A stretch of DNA of 35,735 bases from Bacteroidales bacterium. GTDB taxonomy: Bacteria; Bacteroidota; Bacteroidia; Bacteroidales; JAADGE01. Location of the stretch: contig JAIORQ010000105.1 of assembly GCA_021108035.1 (NCBI GenBank), positions 1 through 35,735 of the forward strand, read 5' to 3'. The position numbers were made by a program, and so were the translations under genes. Below the pieces are notes generated by a model, which was given only the letters and a program-made list of their open reading frames with translations, was not told the origin of the DNA and made no database searches. The stretch's first letter is position 1; each line of letters opens with the position of its first letter. Of the stretch, positions 1 through 9,116 are shown in pieces.

Positions 1-1742
1 GTATCTTCAACTTCAATACAGGCTTTGTTATCTTTTGTTATTAATCTTACGATAACTTTTCCTCCGGGTGGTGTAAATTTTACGGCATTTGTAATAAGGT
101 TCCCGATTATTTTCTCAATTTTATCTTTATCAAACAAACAAAATAAATAATTTTCTTCGGATTCAAATTGCAAATCAATTTTGTTTTCTTCGGCAAAAGA
201 ATGAAAAGTATTTACCAAAGTTCTTGTAAATGCTGTTAAATCAGCTTTGGCAACTTTAAGTTGTAACGCACCTCTTTCTATTTTGGAAATATCTAATAAT
301 TGGTCAATTAATTGTTTTAATCGTTTAGAATGGCGATAAACCATTTCTAAATCAGTTTTAATTTCCGGATAATTATTTTTCTGTATTAATTGCTCAACAG
401 GCCCCGCAATTAAAGTTAGGGGTGTTCTGAATTCATGCGAAATATTGGCAAAGAAATTTGATTTAATTTTATCTAATTCTTTTAGTTTTTTTGTTTGGTT
501 TGCAAGTTGAATATTTTGAGTTGTTATTTCATATTTTTGGTCTTCTATCTTTTTGTTTTTTTCAAACAATAATTTGTTGGCTTTTTGTTTTAATTTATAG
601 CCCCTAAATGCTAAAACCAACAGGAAAATGAAAACGATCAAAGAAATTGCAATAATATAAGTAATTGTCTTTTGTTTTTGCATAGCAAATTCTTGCTTTT
701 CTTTTTCAGAATTTAATACGGCAATCTGTTTTTCTTTTTTTTCATTTTGATATTTTGCTTTTAATTCTTCTATCTTTTTTGAGGTATTTTCGCCTATAAG
801 AAGCTCATATACTTCATAAAATTTATGAAAGTATTGATAAGCAGATTTATAATCTTCTTTTCCGGCATAATATTCTGCTAAGTTCCAATAAGAATTTGAC
901 AATATATATTTTGAATCAATTTCAGCAGCAATTTTTATTGCAATTTTATAGTTTGATATTCCTTCTGAATATTTTTTTTGTAAAAATTTCACTTCACCTA
1001 TTCCGACATAAGCCGATGCTTCAATATTTTTATCATCAATATTTTTTAGTTCGATTAGTGCTTTTTTATAATATATCAATGCTTTGTCAAAAATATCCTT
1101 GTTCAAAAACATATTGCCAATATTTACATATAAGCCGGCAATTCCTTTAATATCATTCAATTTTCTTTTAATTACTGCAGATTTTAAATAATAATTTTCA
1201 GCTTCATCATAATTTTCAATACCTACATAAGCCAAAGCAATATTATTAAACAAATTTGATAATTCATGTTGATAATCATCATTATTATAAAACTTAAGAG
1301 CTTCAAGATAATGTTTTAAAGCTTCTTCGAATTTATCCTGTCTTAAATATACACTTCCGATATTTTTAATTATTTGCCCTCTTTTTAATTTAAGTTTTAG
1401 TTTTTCAGCTATTTTAAGGGCTTTAAAATATTTATTTGTTGCATTTTCGTATTCCCCTAAAAAAAAATAACAAATACCTGCTTCATTAATGCAATCAACA
1501 ACTTTTGTACTATTATTTAAATCTGCAAAAGATTTTTCAGCTTTATTATAATATTCAATAGCTTGTTTATGTTTCTTTTCTTTTGAATACTCAACAGCTA
1601 TTTGAAATAATGTTTCGGCAAACTCCTTATCATTCTTAAGTTCATTTTGCAAAGAATCAATAACAGTATTTTGTGCAAAAACAGATAATGCCGAAAAAAA
1701 TAAAAAAAGGCAGAAAAAAATAATTTGTTTGATGTTTTTCAT
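1..1742 (-). CDS. TPR-containing sensor histidine kinase (3' end outside window)
   Basis: The gene starts at the ATG at 1742-1740 and runs off the left edge after 580 codons without a stop. Residues 1 to about 21 form a signal peptide ending VFAQ. They are followed by roughly 300 residues of tetratricopeptide repeats (many A..Y/F..AL.. units), a charged coiled coil, one hydrophobic membrane segment near residues 356-379, and a second coiled coil. The HisKA phospho-acceptor is in SHEFRTPL, with His436. The N box of the ATPase domain (IGNLITNAVKF) lies near residue 550; the G boxes and any receiver domain lie outside the window. This is the standard Bacteroidota periplasmic-TPR histidine kinase layout. 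Its signal is unknown. A possible 32-codon reading frame ends 26 bp upstream on the same strand. Confidence 0.9.
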   Translation of the reverse strand, partial: MKNIKQIIFFCLFLFFSALSVFAQNTVIDSLQNELKNDKEFAETLFQIAVEYSKEKKHKQAIEYYNKAEKSFADLNNSTKVVDCINEAGICYFFLGEYENATNKYFKALKIAEKLKLKLKRGQIIKNIGSVYLRQDKFEEALKHYLEALKFYNNDDYQHELSNLFNNIALAYVGIENYDEAENYYLKSAVIKRKLNDIKGIAGLYVNIGNMFLNKDIFDKALIYYKKALIELKNIDDKNIEASAYVGIGEVKFLQKKYSEGISNYKIAIKIAAEIDSKYILSNSYWNLAEYYAGKEDYKSAYQYFHKFYEVYELLIGENTSKKIEELKAKYQNEKKEKQIAVLNSEKEKQEFAMQKQKTITYIIAISLIVFIFLLVLAFRGYKLKQKANKLLFEKNKKIEDQKYEITTQNIQLANQTKKLKELDKIKSNFFANISHEFRTPLTLIAGPVEQLIQKNNYPEIKTDLEMVYRHSKRLKQLIDQLLDISKIERGALQLKVAKADLTAFTRTLVNTFHSFAEENKIDLQFESEENYLFCLFDKDKIEKIIGNLITNAVKFTPPGGKVIVRLITKDNKACIEVED

Positions 1743-1768
1743 CTGTTTATATTAATTATTTTCAAAAA

Positions 1769-1867
1769 TCAGCCGGAACATCCACAACACGCAAGGTTCA
1801 TGTTATCAATAGATTTTGTATAATAATCATGGTCGTGTGTGTTTAAAATTAATCCCGGATGTTTCAT
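1769..1867 (-). CDS. Possible 32-residue Cys-rich peptide (uncertain ORF)
   Basis: An ATG at 1867 opens a frame of 32 codons ending in TGA at 1769. The peptide begins MKHPGLILN, has an acidic/His/Tyr middle (THDHDYYTKS) and ends NLACCGCSG, with three cysteines in the last six residues. It lies 26 bp upstream of the TPR kinase on the same strand, so it would be a leader ORF of that transcript. A sequence TATCTTTC, one base off the TAnnTTTG -7 consensus, lies about 20 bp upstream of the ATG. No homologue is recognised and the ORF is short enough to occur by chance. The clustered C-terminal cysteines are the only reason to list it; a modified peptide or metal-binding peptide would be guesses. 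Confidence 0.3.
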   Translation of the reverse strand: MKHPGLILNTHDHDYYTKSIDNMNLACCGCSG

Positions 1868-2025
1868 TTAAAACAATTTTACATCGAAAGATAAAATTTT
1901 TCTTGTAAAAACACACAACAACAAAGAAATATTTTTTATGCCAAATTTCCAACTTTGTTTTTTGCGTTATGTAATTTATATATGAAGACACTGTAAAAAC
2001 ATTATACCCTATCACCAAAGAGTAT

Positions 2026-2193
2026 ATATGGCAACCTCTAATAATTAATTTGCATCAAGATTTTCAGAGTTTATCACAGATGATGTCCGTCAGAATAGAA
2101 GCACTATCGGGATAATGCAAGTAAATTTGAAGAAGTATATGATAAACTCTGAAAACCCTCCGGAAATAAATTAATTATTAGAGGTTGCCATAT
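2026..2193. repeat. 168-bp palindromic element (MITE-like)
   Basis: Positions 2026-2051 and 2168-2193 are perfect inverted repeats of 26 bp beginning ATATGGCAACCTC. A second perfect 16-bp inverted repeat (TTTTCAGAGTTTATCA, 2061-2076, against 2140-2155) is nested almost concentrically inside. The remaining 60-bp loop has no recognisable gene. The palindromic ATAT at both ends could be an embedded target duplication. The size and long terminal inverted repeats fit a non-autonomous transposable element, or a structured RNA if transcribed. It lies between the kinase region and the end of the SGNH gene and interrupts no recognised gene. The stretch 1868-2025 shows nothing else that I can support. 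Confidence 0.6.
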
Positions 2194-2235
2194 GTCTGAA
2201 TAATTAGACTTATCCTTTCACTTTAAAATGTGCAA

Positions 2236-3351
2236 CTATTTCATCAGAATTATTTGTCTAATTATTAAAGTTCCGTTACCGATAACAAATTTGCAAAAAT
2301 AAATACCGTTTCCGGCAAATTCTCCGCTTTCATTATTTCCGTTCCATGATACAGAATAATGTCCTTCATCTTTTTTTTCGTTTAATAAAGTTTTTATTTT
2401 CTTACCTGTAATATTATAAACAGCAACTTCAATTTCATTTTTTTCGGGTAAATAAAATTCAAATGTTGTTTTGGAACTAAACGGATTAGGATAATTTTGA
2501 TATAAATGAAACATGTTTTGTATTGATATCTTTTCAATATCAGAAGAATTTGGAGTAATATTCCAAAGTTCAAGATTATTCAGAACTATATCGGAGGCAA
2601 CAGCCTGAAAATAATCTGCTTCTTCTTCAGATATACCGCCGTGATAAGGAATCCCAACAGTACTTTCCTGAAAAACAACAGAGTATATAACACAAGCCAT
2701 CAAATACGAACCTTTTAATGAGGGATGATTCCAGTCGCTCATGTGTAAATAATGAAGCGGATAATTATATTCTTCAAGAACAGCATACCACACCCAACCG
2801 ACAGGAGCAATTTCAAATCCGATTTCATCGGAATATTGCAATGTATTATTATAAATATGAATTTGCATGTCTTCATAAGTGTCTGTCCAATTTTGATACC
2901 ACGTCATTCCGTCTTCAAAAGCCCAAGGCATACAAAATACCATTTTAGTAGATTCGCAGTTTGAATATATTTTATCACGTAATGTTATTAGTGCGGGATA
3001 TACGGGATGGTCAGTAAAGGAATCAGGATAAGCAACTAAACTGCCGACTCCTTGTAAAACAATATAATCCCAATCTCTTTCATTTATTTTTGCTTCCGTA
3101 CTGCTGCTTACGGCATGGTCAGAAAGATAGAGCCCGTTATTTCCGTGCATTTCAATAAAAATTTTAATACCGGAACTGTCTGCAAGATTTTTAACTAAAT
3201 TCTGCAGATTATTATAATTAAAATAACTGCTTCCTATTAACAGTATTTCAACAGTATCTTGATTATTCTTCGGATTTGCTGATAAGTAATTATAATTTAA
3301 TCCGATAAGCGTAACAGAAAGAATAAGAATTGTTTTTTTTAGGAATTGCAT
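2236..3351 (-). CDS. Secreted SGNH/DUF4886-like hydrolase with T9SS sorting domain
   Basis: The chosen start, ATG at 3351, begins directly with a signal peptide (MQFLKKTILILSVTLIGLNY). A longer reading from a TTG at 3444 would cross a palindromic repeat and push the signal peptide inside, so it is rejected. The 371-residue product has an SGNH-hydrolase-like block I, LLIGSSYFNYNN, with candidate nucleophile Ser41 or Ser42. It has a terminal DWNH motif (D206, H209) followed by PSLKGSYLMA, as in DUF4886-type SGNH proteins. About 85 C-terminal residues form a T9SS type A sorting domain (YQNYPNPF ... GIYFCKF). I infer a secreted or surface esterase-like enzyme of unknown substrate. The GxN block III is unclear (HGNNG is a candidate), so activity is not certain. 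Confidence 0.75.
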   Translation of the reverse strand: MQFLKKTILILSVTLIGLNYNYLSANPKNNQDTVEILLIGSSYFNYNNLQNLVKNLADSSGIKIFIEMHGNNGLYLSDHAVSSSTEAKINERDWDYIVLQGVGSLVAYPDSFTDHPVYPALITLRDKIYSNCESTKMVFCMPWAFEDGMTWYQNWTDTYEDMQIHIYNNTLQYSDEIGFEIAPVGWVWYAVLEEYNYPLHYLHMSDWNHPSLKGSYLMACVIYSVVFQESTVGIPYHGGISEEEADYFQAVASDIVLNNLELWNITPNSSDIEKISIQNMFHLYQNYPNPFSSKTTFEFYLPEKNEIEVAVYNITGKKIKTLLNEKKDEGHYSVSWNGNNESGEFAGNGIYFCKFVIGNGTLIIRQIILMK

Positions 3352-3364
3352 AATTTTAGTTTTA

Positions 3365-3522
3365 ATATTGAGACTATTCCGAAAAGGTGCAAAGCAACTA
3401 ATTCTGCAAAAATCCAACAATACAATAGGCATATTGTCAGCCAATTAAAGAAGTTGCTATGCACCTTTTTTTGCAAGATATTACTTTTCGGAGTGGACTC
3501 AATATCGAATTCACTCCGAAAA
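3365..3522. repeat. Palindromic repeat cluster between two genes
   Basis: Outer arms 3365-3385 and 3485-3505 pair at 18 of 21 positions. Directly inside them, 3385-3399 (AGGTGCAAAGCAACT) and 3452-3466 pair at 14 of 15. The right side also forms its own perfect 11-bp hairpin, TTTTCGGAGTG (3485-3495) with 3512-3522 and a 16-nt loop. The element fills most of the gap between the stop of the 1018-residue gene at 3550 and the ATG at 3351. It may be an interspersed palindromic repeat, and its hairpin could end the upstream transcript, though no clean U-tract follows. Confidence 0.55.
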
Positions 3523-3549
3523 ATAAAAAATAAAGATGCCACCTTATCT

Positions 3550-6500
3550 TTAGTGCTTTATCAAAATTTCTGTAAAAACAAATTCGTCATTAATAAATAA
3601 CAGATTATATATTCCGGGCGGATAATTACTGATGTCAATCTGAATACTGCCGGATAAGTTATCTGTTTTTTGTGTATATATTTTTTTGCCGTCAATAGAA
3701 TAAATTTGAATTTCTCCTTTTAAGTTTAATTTAGATTTTATCTCAAAGAAGCCGTTATTAGGATTCGGGTTAATCTCAATTTTATCTTTTTCTAATTGTT
3801 CTGTTGAAACAGCAGGAAGTTCAGTAACTATTATTTCAAATTCTCCTGTTTGTCCGCCTGCTGAACCGTCAACTTGAAGCCAATAAATATCATCCGGAGT
3901 TAAGCCGTTTACATCTGTTAATTTTGCTGAAAAATCATTTGTGTCATAATCATCATTAGCAGCAAGCAAAGTATATGAACCGGTAAATAAGTCATTGCAA
4001 TTATCAGCTTCATACAGAGCAATTTGATTGTCAAATCCGGGAGCTGCAACAGAAATTCTTCCGGATTCGGGTGCAACAACAGTAAACCATAGACTATTTT
4101 GCACACCACCTTCGTTGCACCAAGAAAGCTGTCCGGTACAACCTGTTAAGGGCGGCACAGGTTCATTTGCTTCAGCAGAAGCACATCTGTTTGAAAAAGG
4201 TCCGTTAGTGCCAATAATTACAGAAATTGCATCACAAATATCATCATTTTCGTTTTCAGTAATATAAACCGTGATTTCACTTGAACCGGTACAAGTTCCT
4301 TGAGTTCCGGTTACTGTATAAGTTGTAGTTTGAGACGGTGAAGCAATAACTGCACTTCCTGTTGTTGAACTTAATCCATCAGGCGGAGACCATATAAAAT
4401 CGTCTGCACCGGAAGCAACAAGAACAACACTTCCGCCATCACAAATAAGCGGGTCAGCAGGTTCAACTTCAATAACAAGTTCAGTAACAGCATTAATAAT
4501 TATTGTTTTAGTATATGTGCCGAATGAATTACTTACAGATAAACTAACAATCTTTTCTCCTTCAGTACTGTACGTAACTTCATGCGGCCCGACAGTATTT
4601 GCAGTTAAAGGGTTTGCATCTTCTCCAAAATCCCATTCATAAGCAGTAATATCTCCATAAGAAAAATCGTGAAAAGTAACTGTACTGTTTACACAAATAT
4701 TATTAAAATCGGCAGTAAAGTGAGCAACAGGAGCCTGATTTGCATCCGGAAATAAATCATTCTCCCACCATTTAAAAGCATTTGCATTATTTCCGCCTGC
4801 TGCAATATCAACATCGCCGTCTCCGTCAATATCTTTTGCGTACATTGGCCAGGCTTCCGCAAAACTATTGTTTAAAGATTGTTCTGTATAATAAAGCTCC
4901 GGATAACCTTTATTCCTCCACCATGAAACATCATGTTGGCCTTGTGAAGTTCCGGCAACATCATAATCGCCGTCGGCATCAAAATCGGCACCGGAAGCAA
5001 TAACAGCACCTGCAAAAGTGTCATCAACAATATGTTCAGACCATATTATCGGGTCTCCTCCGTTATTTCTCCACCAAGTAATTCCGTCTGTATATGCTGT
5101 TCCGATAATATCATAATCTCCGTCAAAATCATAATCAGCAACATCAACTTTATGGGCATAAATAAACTCATCTGTTATTAAATATTCAGACCACACTATC
5201 GGATTACCTCCTTCGTTTCGCCACCACCGGATATCATTTCCGAGAAGTGCTGCACCTGCCAAATCTATATCACCGTCATTATCAAAGTCGCAAGCATAAA
5301 CAGACCTTGAACCCATAAAATCATTTGCAATAATATGTTTTGTCCAATTTTGATTTTCATCATTTTCATACCATGAAATTTCATTAGTTGCAGCTGCAGC
5401 AATTAAAACATCAGGGTAATTGTCATTATTCAAATCAGCAACAAATACTTCGTGTATATTATCTGTTTCAGTATCAATATCATGTTTTGTCCAATTTTGA
5501 CTTCCGTCGTTTTCCCACCAAACAAGGCCGTCGCTTCCCCAACTGCCTGAAATTAGGTCAATATTGTCATCTCCGTTAATATCTGCTGCGAAAACTGTTA
5601 AAGGTGTATCAAAAGTATCATCAACAATTTGTCTATTCCAGCTTATCGGAGAATTACCGTCATTATAATAAACTACAATTCCACCGTCTGCACCTGCTCC
5701 TATTATATCTTCGTTTCCGTCTGAATCAACATCATAAATAAACATTCCTGCAGGAGAAGCAAAACTATTATCAATTGTATGCTCCTCAAAATCAATTAAT
5801 TTAATAAAAACAGCCTTATGTTCAAAAAGAATCGGAACACATAATTCGTCTCTGTCCGGATTATAACAAAGATTTGCGGGACCCAAATAATGAGCGTCAA
5901 TAACAACAGGCGGATTTTGAAAACTTGCATCGTACATAATAACATCACCGTATTCCAAATATTCGCCGGAAGATAAATATAAATTTCCGTCAGTATCCAT
6001 TGCAACACCATCGTAATTCCCTACTGAATTTTCAACAAGTGCCGTAACCTCTCCGGTAGTCATATCTACTGCTTGAATGTCTGTGTTTTCATAATACGAA
6101 ACCACAATAAGCCTGTTATTGGCTTCATCGACAATAACATCTTGAAGCCCCTCTTCTAAACCGTCTTCCGCAAAAATTTCATAAGCCCCGGTTGATAAAT
6201 CAATTTTCCAGATATAATCATCAGAGCCGGCATAGTGAAAATCAGCAACATATAAGTTTCCGTTACTGTCGGCATTCATTCCGTCAAGTTGATGAGAACC
6301 GCTTACATTTACATTAAATACTTCTAATTCTGTATCAAAATCAAAGCCTTTTATACTTGTTCCGAGAGAAACATAAATAACATTATTATAAACTGTACTG
6401 CCAAGTGCATGAGCACCTACATCCAGAAATTCTACAGGAATTCTGTCTTCACCGATTTTTATTATTTTTCCGTTACCCCAACAAGATAAAACATAAGTTT

Positions 6501-6606
6501 TTGAGTCAGCATCATAAGAAGCACATTCAACTTCTTCCATTAACTCTTGTCCTGCAACAAAATTTGTGCTTATAAGTAAAATAATTAAAAGTTTGATAAG
6601 TTTCAT
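3550..6606 (-). CDS. Secreted multidomain NHL + FG-GAP propeller + PKD protein, T9SS sorted
   Basis: The 1018-residue protein has a signal peptide at 1-20 (ending FVAGQ). Residues 21-272 form an NHL/SMP-30-like propeller with repeats such as DGMNADSNGNLYVAD. Residues 274-617 hold seven FG-GAP/VCBS repeats of about 50 residues, each with a Ca-binding DxDxDGxxD loop (near 291, 341, 390, 439, 490, 540, 591) and ending in WWENDG-type motifs, so one seven-bladed propeller. A PKD domain follows at 625-707 (YEWDFGED), then an Ig-like domain (708-782), a Cys-containing pre-peptidase-like domain (787-930) and a T9SS type A sorting domain (942-1018, INPNPNNGFF). It has no catalytic motif and is probably a surface binding or adhesive protein. 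It lies 28 bp downstream of a gene with the same N-terminal propeller, suggesting an operon and a shared origin. Confidence 0.9.
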   Translation of the reverse strand: MKLIKLLIILLISTNFVAGQELMEEVECASYDADSKTYVLSCWGNGKIIKIGEDRIPVEFLDVGAHALGSTVYNNVIYVSLGTSIKGFDFDTELEVFNVNVSGSHQLDGMNADSNGNLYVADFHYAGSDDYIWKIDLSTGAYEIFAEDGLEEGLQDVIVDEANNRLIVVSYYENTDIQAVDMTTGEVTALVENSVGNYDGVAMDTDGNLYLSSGEYLEYGDVIMYDASFQNPPVVIDAHYLGPANLCYNPDRDELCVPILFEHKAVFIKLIDFEEHTIDNSFASPAGMFIYDVDSDGNEDIIGAGADGGIVVYYNDGNSPISWNRQIVDDTFDTPLTVFAADINGDDNIDLISGSWGSDGLVWWENDGSQNWTKHDIDTETDNIHEVFVADLNNDNYPDVLIAAAATNEISWYENDENQNWTKHIIANDFMGSRSVYACDFDNDGDIDLAGAALLGNDIRWWRNEGGNPIVWSEYLITDEFIYAHKVDVADYDFDGDYDIIGTAYTDGITWWRNNGGDPIIWSEHIVDDTFAGAVIASGADFDADGDYDVAGTSQGQHDVSWWRNKGYPELYYTEQSLNNSFAEAWPMYAKDIDGDGDVDIAAGGNNANAFKWWENDLFPDANQAPVAHFTADFNNICVNSTVTFHDFSYGDITAYEWDFGEDANPLTANTVGPHEVTYSTEGEKIVSLSVSNSFGTYTKTIIINAVTELVIEVEPADPLICDGGSVVLVASGADDFIWSPPDGLSSTTGSAVIASPSQTTTYTVTGTQGTCTGSSEITVYITENENDDICDAISVIIGTNGPFSNRCASAEANEPVPPLTGCTGQLSWCNEGGVQNSLWFTVVAPESGRISVAAPGFDNQIALYEADNCNDLFTGSYTLLAANDDYDTNDFSAKLTDVNGLTPDDIYWLQVDGSAGGQTGEFEIIVTELPAVSTEQLEKDKIEINPNPNNGFFEIKSKLNLKGEIQIYSIDGKKIYTQKTDNLSGSIQIDISNYPPGIYNLLFINDEFVFTEILIKH

Positions 6607-6634
6607 AGGATTAAATTTTTATAATAGTTAATAA

Positions 6635-8797
6635 TTACTGTCTCTGAAATACTACTTTTTTAATATGTTCAGATTCTCCGGCTTTAATCTTTATAAAATA
6701 AATTCCGGACTTAACAGAATTTCCGCTGTCAGTTGTACCGTTCCAAATAATTGAGAATGTACCTGCTTGATTATATTTATTTAATAAGTTTTTTATGGTA
6801 CGACCTGAAGTATCTTTAACTGTAATTTCAATTTGTAAAACATTATTTAAGGTATATTGTATTTCAATATATTCTTTAAACGGATTAGGGAAACATTTAA
6901 AACTGAAATTACTTTCTTTTTGAAAATTCTCATTTATTGAACTTGTATAATCTTCGAGTAATATACAATTTTGACCTCCATAAACTCCCATATCGTTTGT
7001 TAAATTTCCCTTACTCGGAAATAAAGCAAAACCTGTATTTCCGGGGTCTTCAGTATCATTATATCCTGTATTCGGATTACCCGCATCAATACAAGGTGAA
7101 CCATCTGATAAAATAAAACTTGTATTTTCAAATTGAGGTGTAATATCAATATTGCCGTCACCTGTATAGCCGCCTTCAATATCAGTATATGAAATATCGG
7201 CAGTTGCTCCGTCGTACAAATAAATTACATCTCCTGATGCTTGTGTATTTCCCCAAATAATATTATTTCGTACGATAATATGTGTTGTCCATAAATACAT
7301 AGCTCCGCCGTTTGAAACCGATTCATTATTTGCAATTGTATTGTTTTCGATAATAATCGGCGATGAACCATTGCCGATAATCCAAAAACCGCCGCCGCCG
7401 TAATCTTGCCCGCCGGAATTTTCTGCCACAATATTATTTTTAAATATACAACCCGCATAATCAATTACAACACCGGCTCCGTATAATGCAGTATTATTTC
7501 GGATTATATTATTTACAATAAAAGGATTACCGCCGTAGAAGCAAATTCCTCCTCCTGATGCCCCGTATGTACCCAAAGCGTCATCAACATGATTATCAAT
7601 AATATAATTATTTTTTATTGTAGGTGAACTTTGGAAAATAAAAATACCGCCGCCACTGTGCCAAGTATAAATCGGAAATTGAGGGTCAATCCAATGTGTC
7701 CCTGTGCCTTGTGTAATTGTAAAACCTTGTAAAACAGCTGTAGAATCTTCGCCTGAACAAAATATAACACAACTTGCTGTATCAGATGTTTCCGGGGTGC
7801 TTCCGTTAATAATTGTATTTTCAATATCATCAAAATCCGATGTGTAAACAAAATTACTTGCAACAACAATATTTTTTCCCTTAAAATCAATATTTTCATA
7901 ATAAGTTCCGGGAGCAACTAAAACAGTATCTCCTTGTTCTGCAACATTAATACCTGTTTGGATTGTCGGTTCATCTGCGGGAACATTAATTACAAAACCA
8001 AGTTGAACTAAATCTATTGCATTACCGTGAAAATTCGGGATTGCCAGAATATTATCTTGAATGTTTACAAATATATCAGCAGGGTTATTATGTCCGCTTG
8101 ACACAACAACGGGCGGATTTGTAAAAGATTCGTCATAGCGATAAACCTTATCTGTTACCCATGACGAAAAATAAAAATTACCTCTGCTGTCAACAGTTAA
8201 TCCGTCGGCGGCATATCCGGTTTCTACAACAGTTGAAACAGTTGAATCTGCCATATTAACTGCTTTAATCGGCCCGTTTGGTAAAGTACAATTTGTTACT
8301 AATAATCTGTCATTTGGCGTATCATACAATATTCCGTTCGGATAGCCCAAGTCAGAATTTACAAAAGTGGTATATGTCTCATCACTTATTCTAACTTTAT
8401 AAATTTTATCTGCTTCGCAATCTGTTACATACAGATATCCGGATTGGTCACCGGTAATGTCATTTAATAACACTTTTTCCGGAATATTAGCATAAAAGAC
8501 AGGTTCGCCCGTTGTCAGCAAAAAACCTACTACACCTAAAGAATCACCAAGGTTTGATGATACAAATACAGTATCACCAACAATATGTAATCCGGCAGTT
8601 GAACTTAATACTTCACTTAAATATGTTTGCTGTCCCGAATTGTCTATTCTGACAATATTTCCGTCTCCCCAGTTTGATGCAAACCAGCAATCGGATATTG
8701 AGTCATAAACCACGCTTTCGGGGTTATTCAAAAGGTTTTGTGAAAAACCAATTACGCTTATCAGTGTAAAACTGATTATTAGATAAAATTTTTTCAT
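6635..8797 (-). CDS. Secreted NHL propeller + parallel beta-helix protein, T9SS sorted
   Basis: The product has 720 residues. A signal peptide (MKKFYLIISFTLISVIGFSQ) precedes an NHL/SMP-30-like propeller at about 21-270 that visibly resembles the N-terminus of the next gene downstream (shared ...NPPVVV and DSRGNFYFSS / DTDGNLYLSS patterns). Residues of about 275-620 form a right-handed parallel beta-helix. It begins with the DUF1565-like phrase INVPADEPTIQTGI...GDTVLVAPGTYYENI and continues with short N-rich rungs such as IIRNNT and TIANNES and a terminal SPCIDAGNPNTGYND. A T9SS type A domain (CFPNPFKEYIEIQY ... GIYFIKIKAG) ends it. Beta-helix proteins of this type are often polysaccharide-associated, but no lyase residues are recognised. 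It is the first gene of a two-gene unit with 3550-6606. Confidence 0.88.
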   Translation of the reverse strand: MKKFYLIISFTLISVIGFSQNLLNNPESVVYDSISDCWFASNWGDGNIVRIDNSGQQTYLSEVLSSTAGLHIVGDTVFVSSNLGDSLGVVGFLLTTGEPVFYANIPEKVLLNDITGDQSGYLYVTDCEADKIYKVRISDETYTTFVNSDLGYPNGILYDTPNDRLLVTNCTLPNGPIKAVNMADSTVSTVVETGYAADGLTVDSRGNFYFSSWVTDKVYRYDESFTNPPVVVSSGHNNPADIFVNIQDNILAIPNFHGNAIDLVQLGFVINVPADEPTIQTGINVAEQGDTVLVAPGTYYENIDFKGKNIVVASNFVYTSDFDDIENTIINGSTPETSDTASCVIFCSGEDSTAVLQGFTITQGTGTHWIDPQFPIYTWHSGGGIFIFQSSPTIKNNYIIDNHVDDALGTYGASGGGICFYGGNPFIVNNIIRNNTALYGAGVVIDYAGCIFKNNIVAENSGGQDYGGGGFWIIGNGSSPIIIENNTIANNESVSNGGAMYLWTTHIIVRNNIIWGNTQASGDVIYLYDGATADISYTDIEGGYTGDGNIDITPQFENTSFILSDGSPCIDAGNPNTGYNDTEDPGNTGFALFPSKGNLTNDMGVYGGQNCILLEDYTSSINENFQKESNFSFKCFPNPFKEYIEIQYTLNNVLQIEITVKDTSGRTIKNLLNKYNQAGTFSIIWNGTTDSGNSVKSGIYFIKIKAGESEHIKKVVFQRQ

Positions 8798-9116
8798 ATC
8801 TATAATATTTTGAGTGGTAATTTACTAATTCATTTGAAATTTTATTTAACCACAAGTTTTGACACTCTTTCCAAATTTTGTTTATAAATTAAAGTTGCTC
8901 TGTGTAATTGCACAATACCCAAATCATATGCTTTTTGATAGTTCTTTTTTGCAAGTTTAAATTGTTCGTTTTTTTCATTTTCATTTTCATATTCATATTA
9001 TTTTGTATTAAAATTACATAAACTACTTTTACAAAGGTAGCAGTTCCAAGTGCTGCTGATATTGTCTTCGGCAGATGTCCAAAATCTGTATTATGATAGC
9101 TTTTACATTTTTTTTC
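8798..9116. other. Intergenic region, 319 bp
   Basis: This separates two T9SS-protein units on the minus strand. It holds a reading-frame remnant at 8842-8997. It also has a perfect TAnnTTTG -7 box on the minus strand (CAAAGGTA at 9032-9039 as written), with no TTG at the usual 19-21 bp distance. A short hairpin lies at 9072-9076/9084-9088. The minus strand of 9001-9110 is open in one frame without a start codon. I do not recognise that frame. Confidence 0.5.
8842..8997 (-). pseudogene. Likely remnant of a helical (TPR-like) protein C-terminus
   Basis: Between an in-frame TAA at 8998-9000 and a stop at 8842-8844 lies an open frame of 51 residues with no start codon. Its middle reads LAKKNYQKAYDLGIVQLHRA and it ends VSKLVVK. 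The amphipathic pattern looks like the last helices of a TPR or similar helical-repeat protein. The missing start and the upstream stop suggest a decayed fragment. It is too short to assign to a family, and chance cannot be excluded. Confidence 0.35.

Noticed and set aside
1827-2018. 63-codon minus-strand frame upstream of the TPR kinase
   Set aside because: Its composition is that of translated AT-rich intergenic DNA, it has no domain, and it overlaps another short frame.
3352-3444. N-terminal extension of the SGNH gene from a TTG at 3444
   Set aside because: It would place a strong signal peptide at residue 32 and translate a palindromic repeat.
9032-9088. A fourth copy of the repeated promoter module upstream of 6635-8797
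   Set aside because: A TAnnTTTG box and a GGCAGAT heptamer occur, but there is no TAAAAGA box at 18 nt and the heptamer is too short to count.
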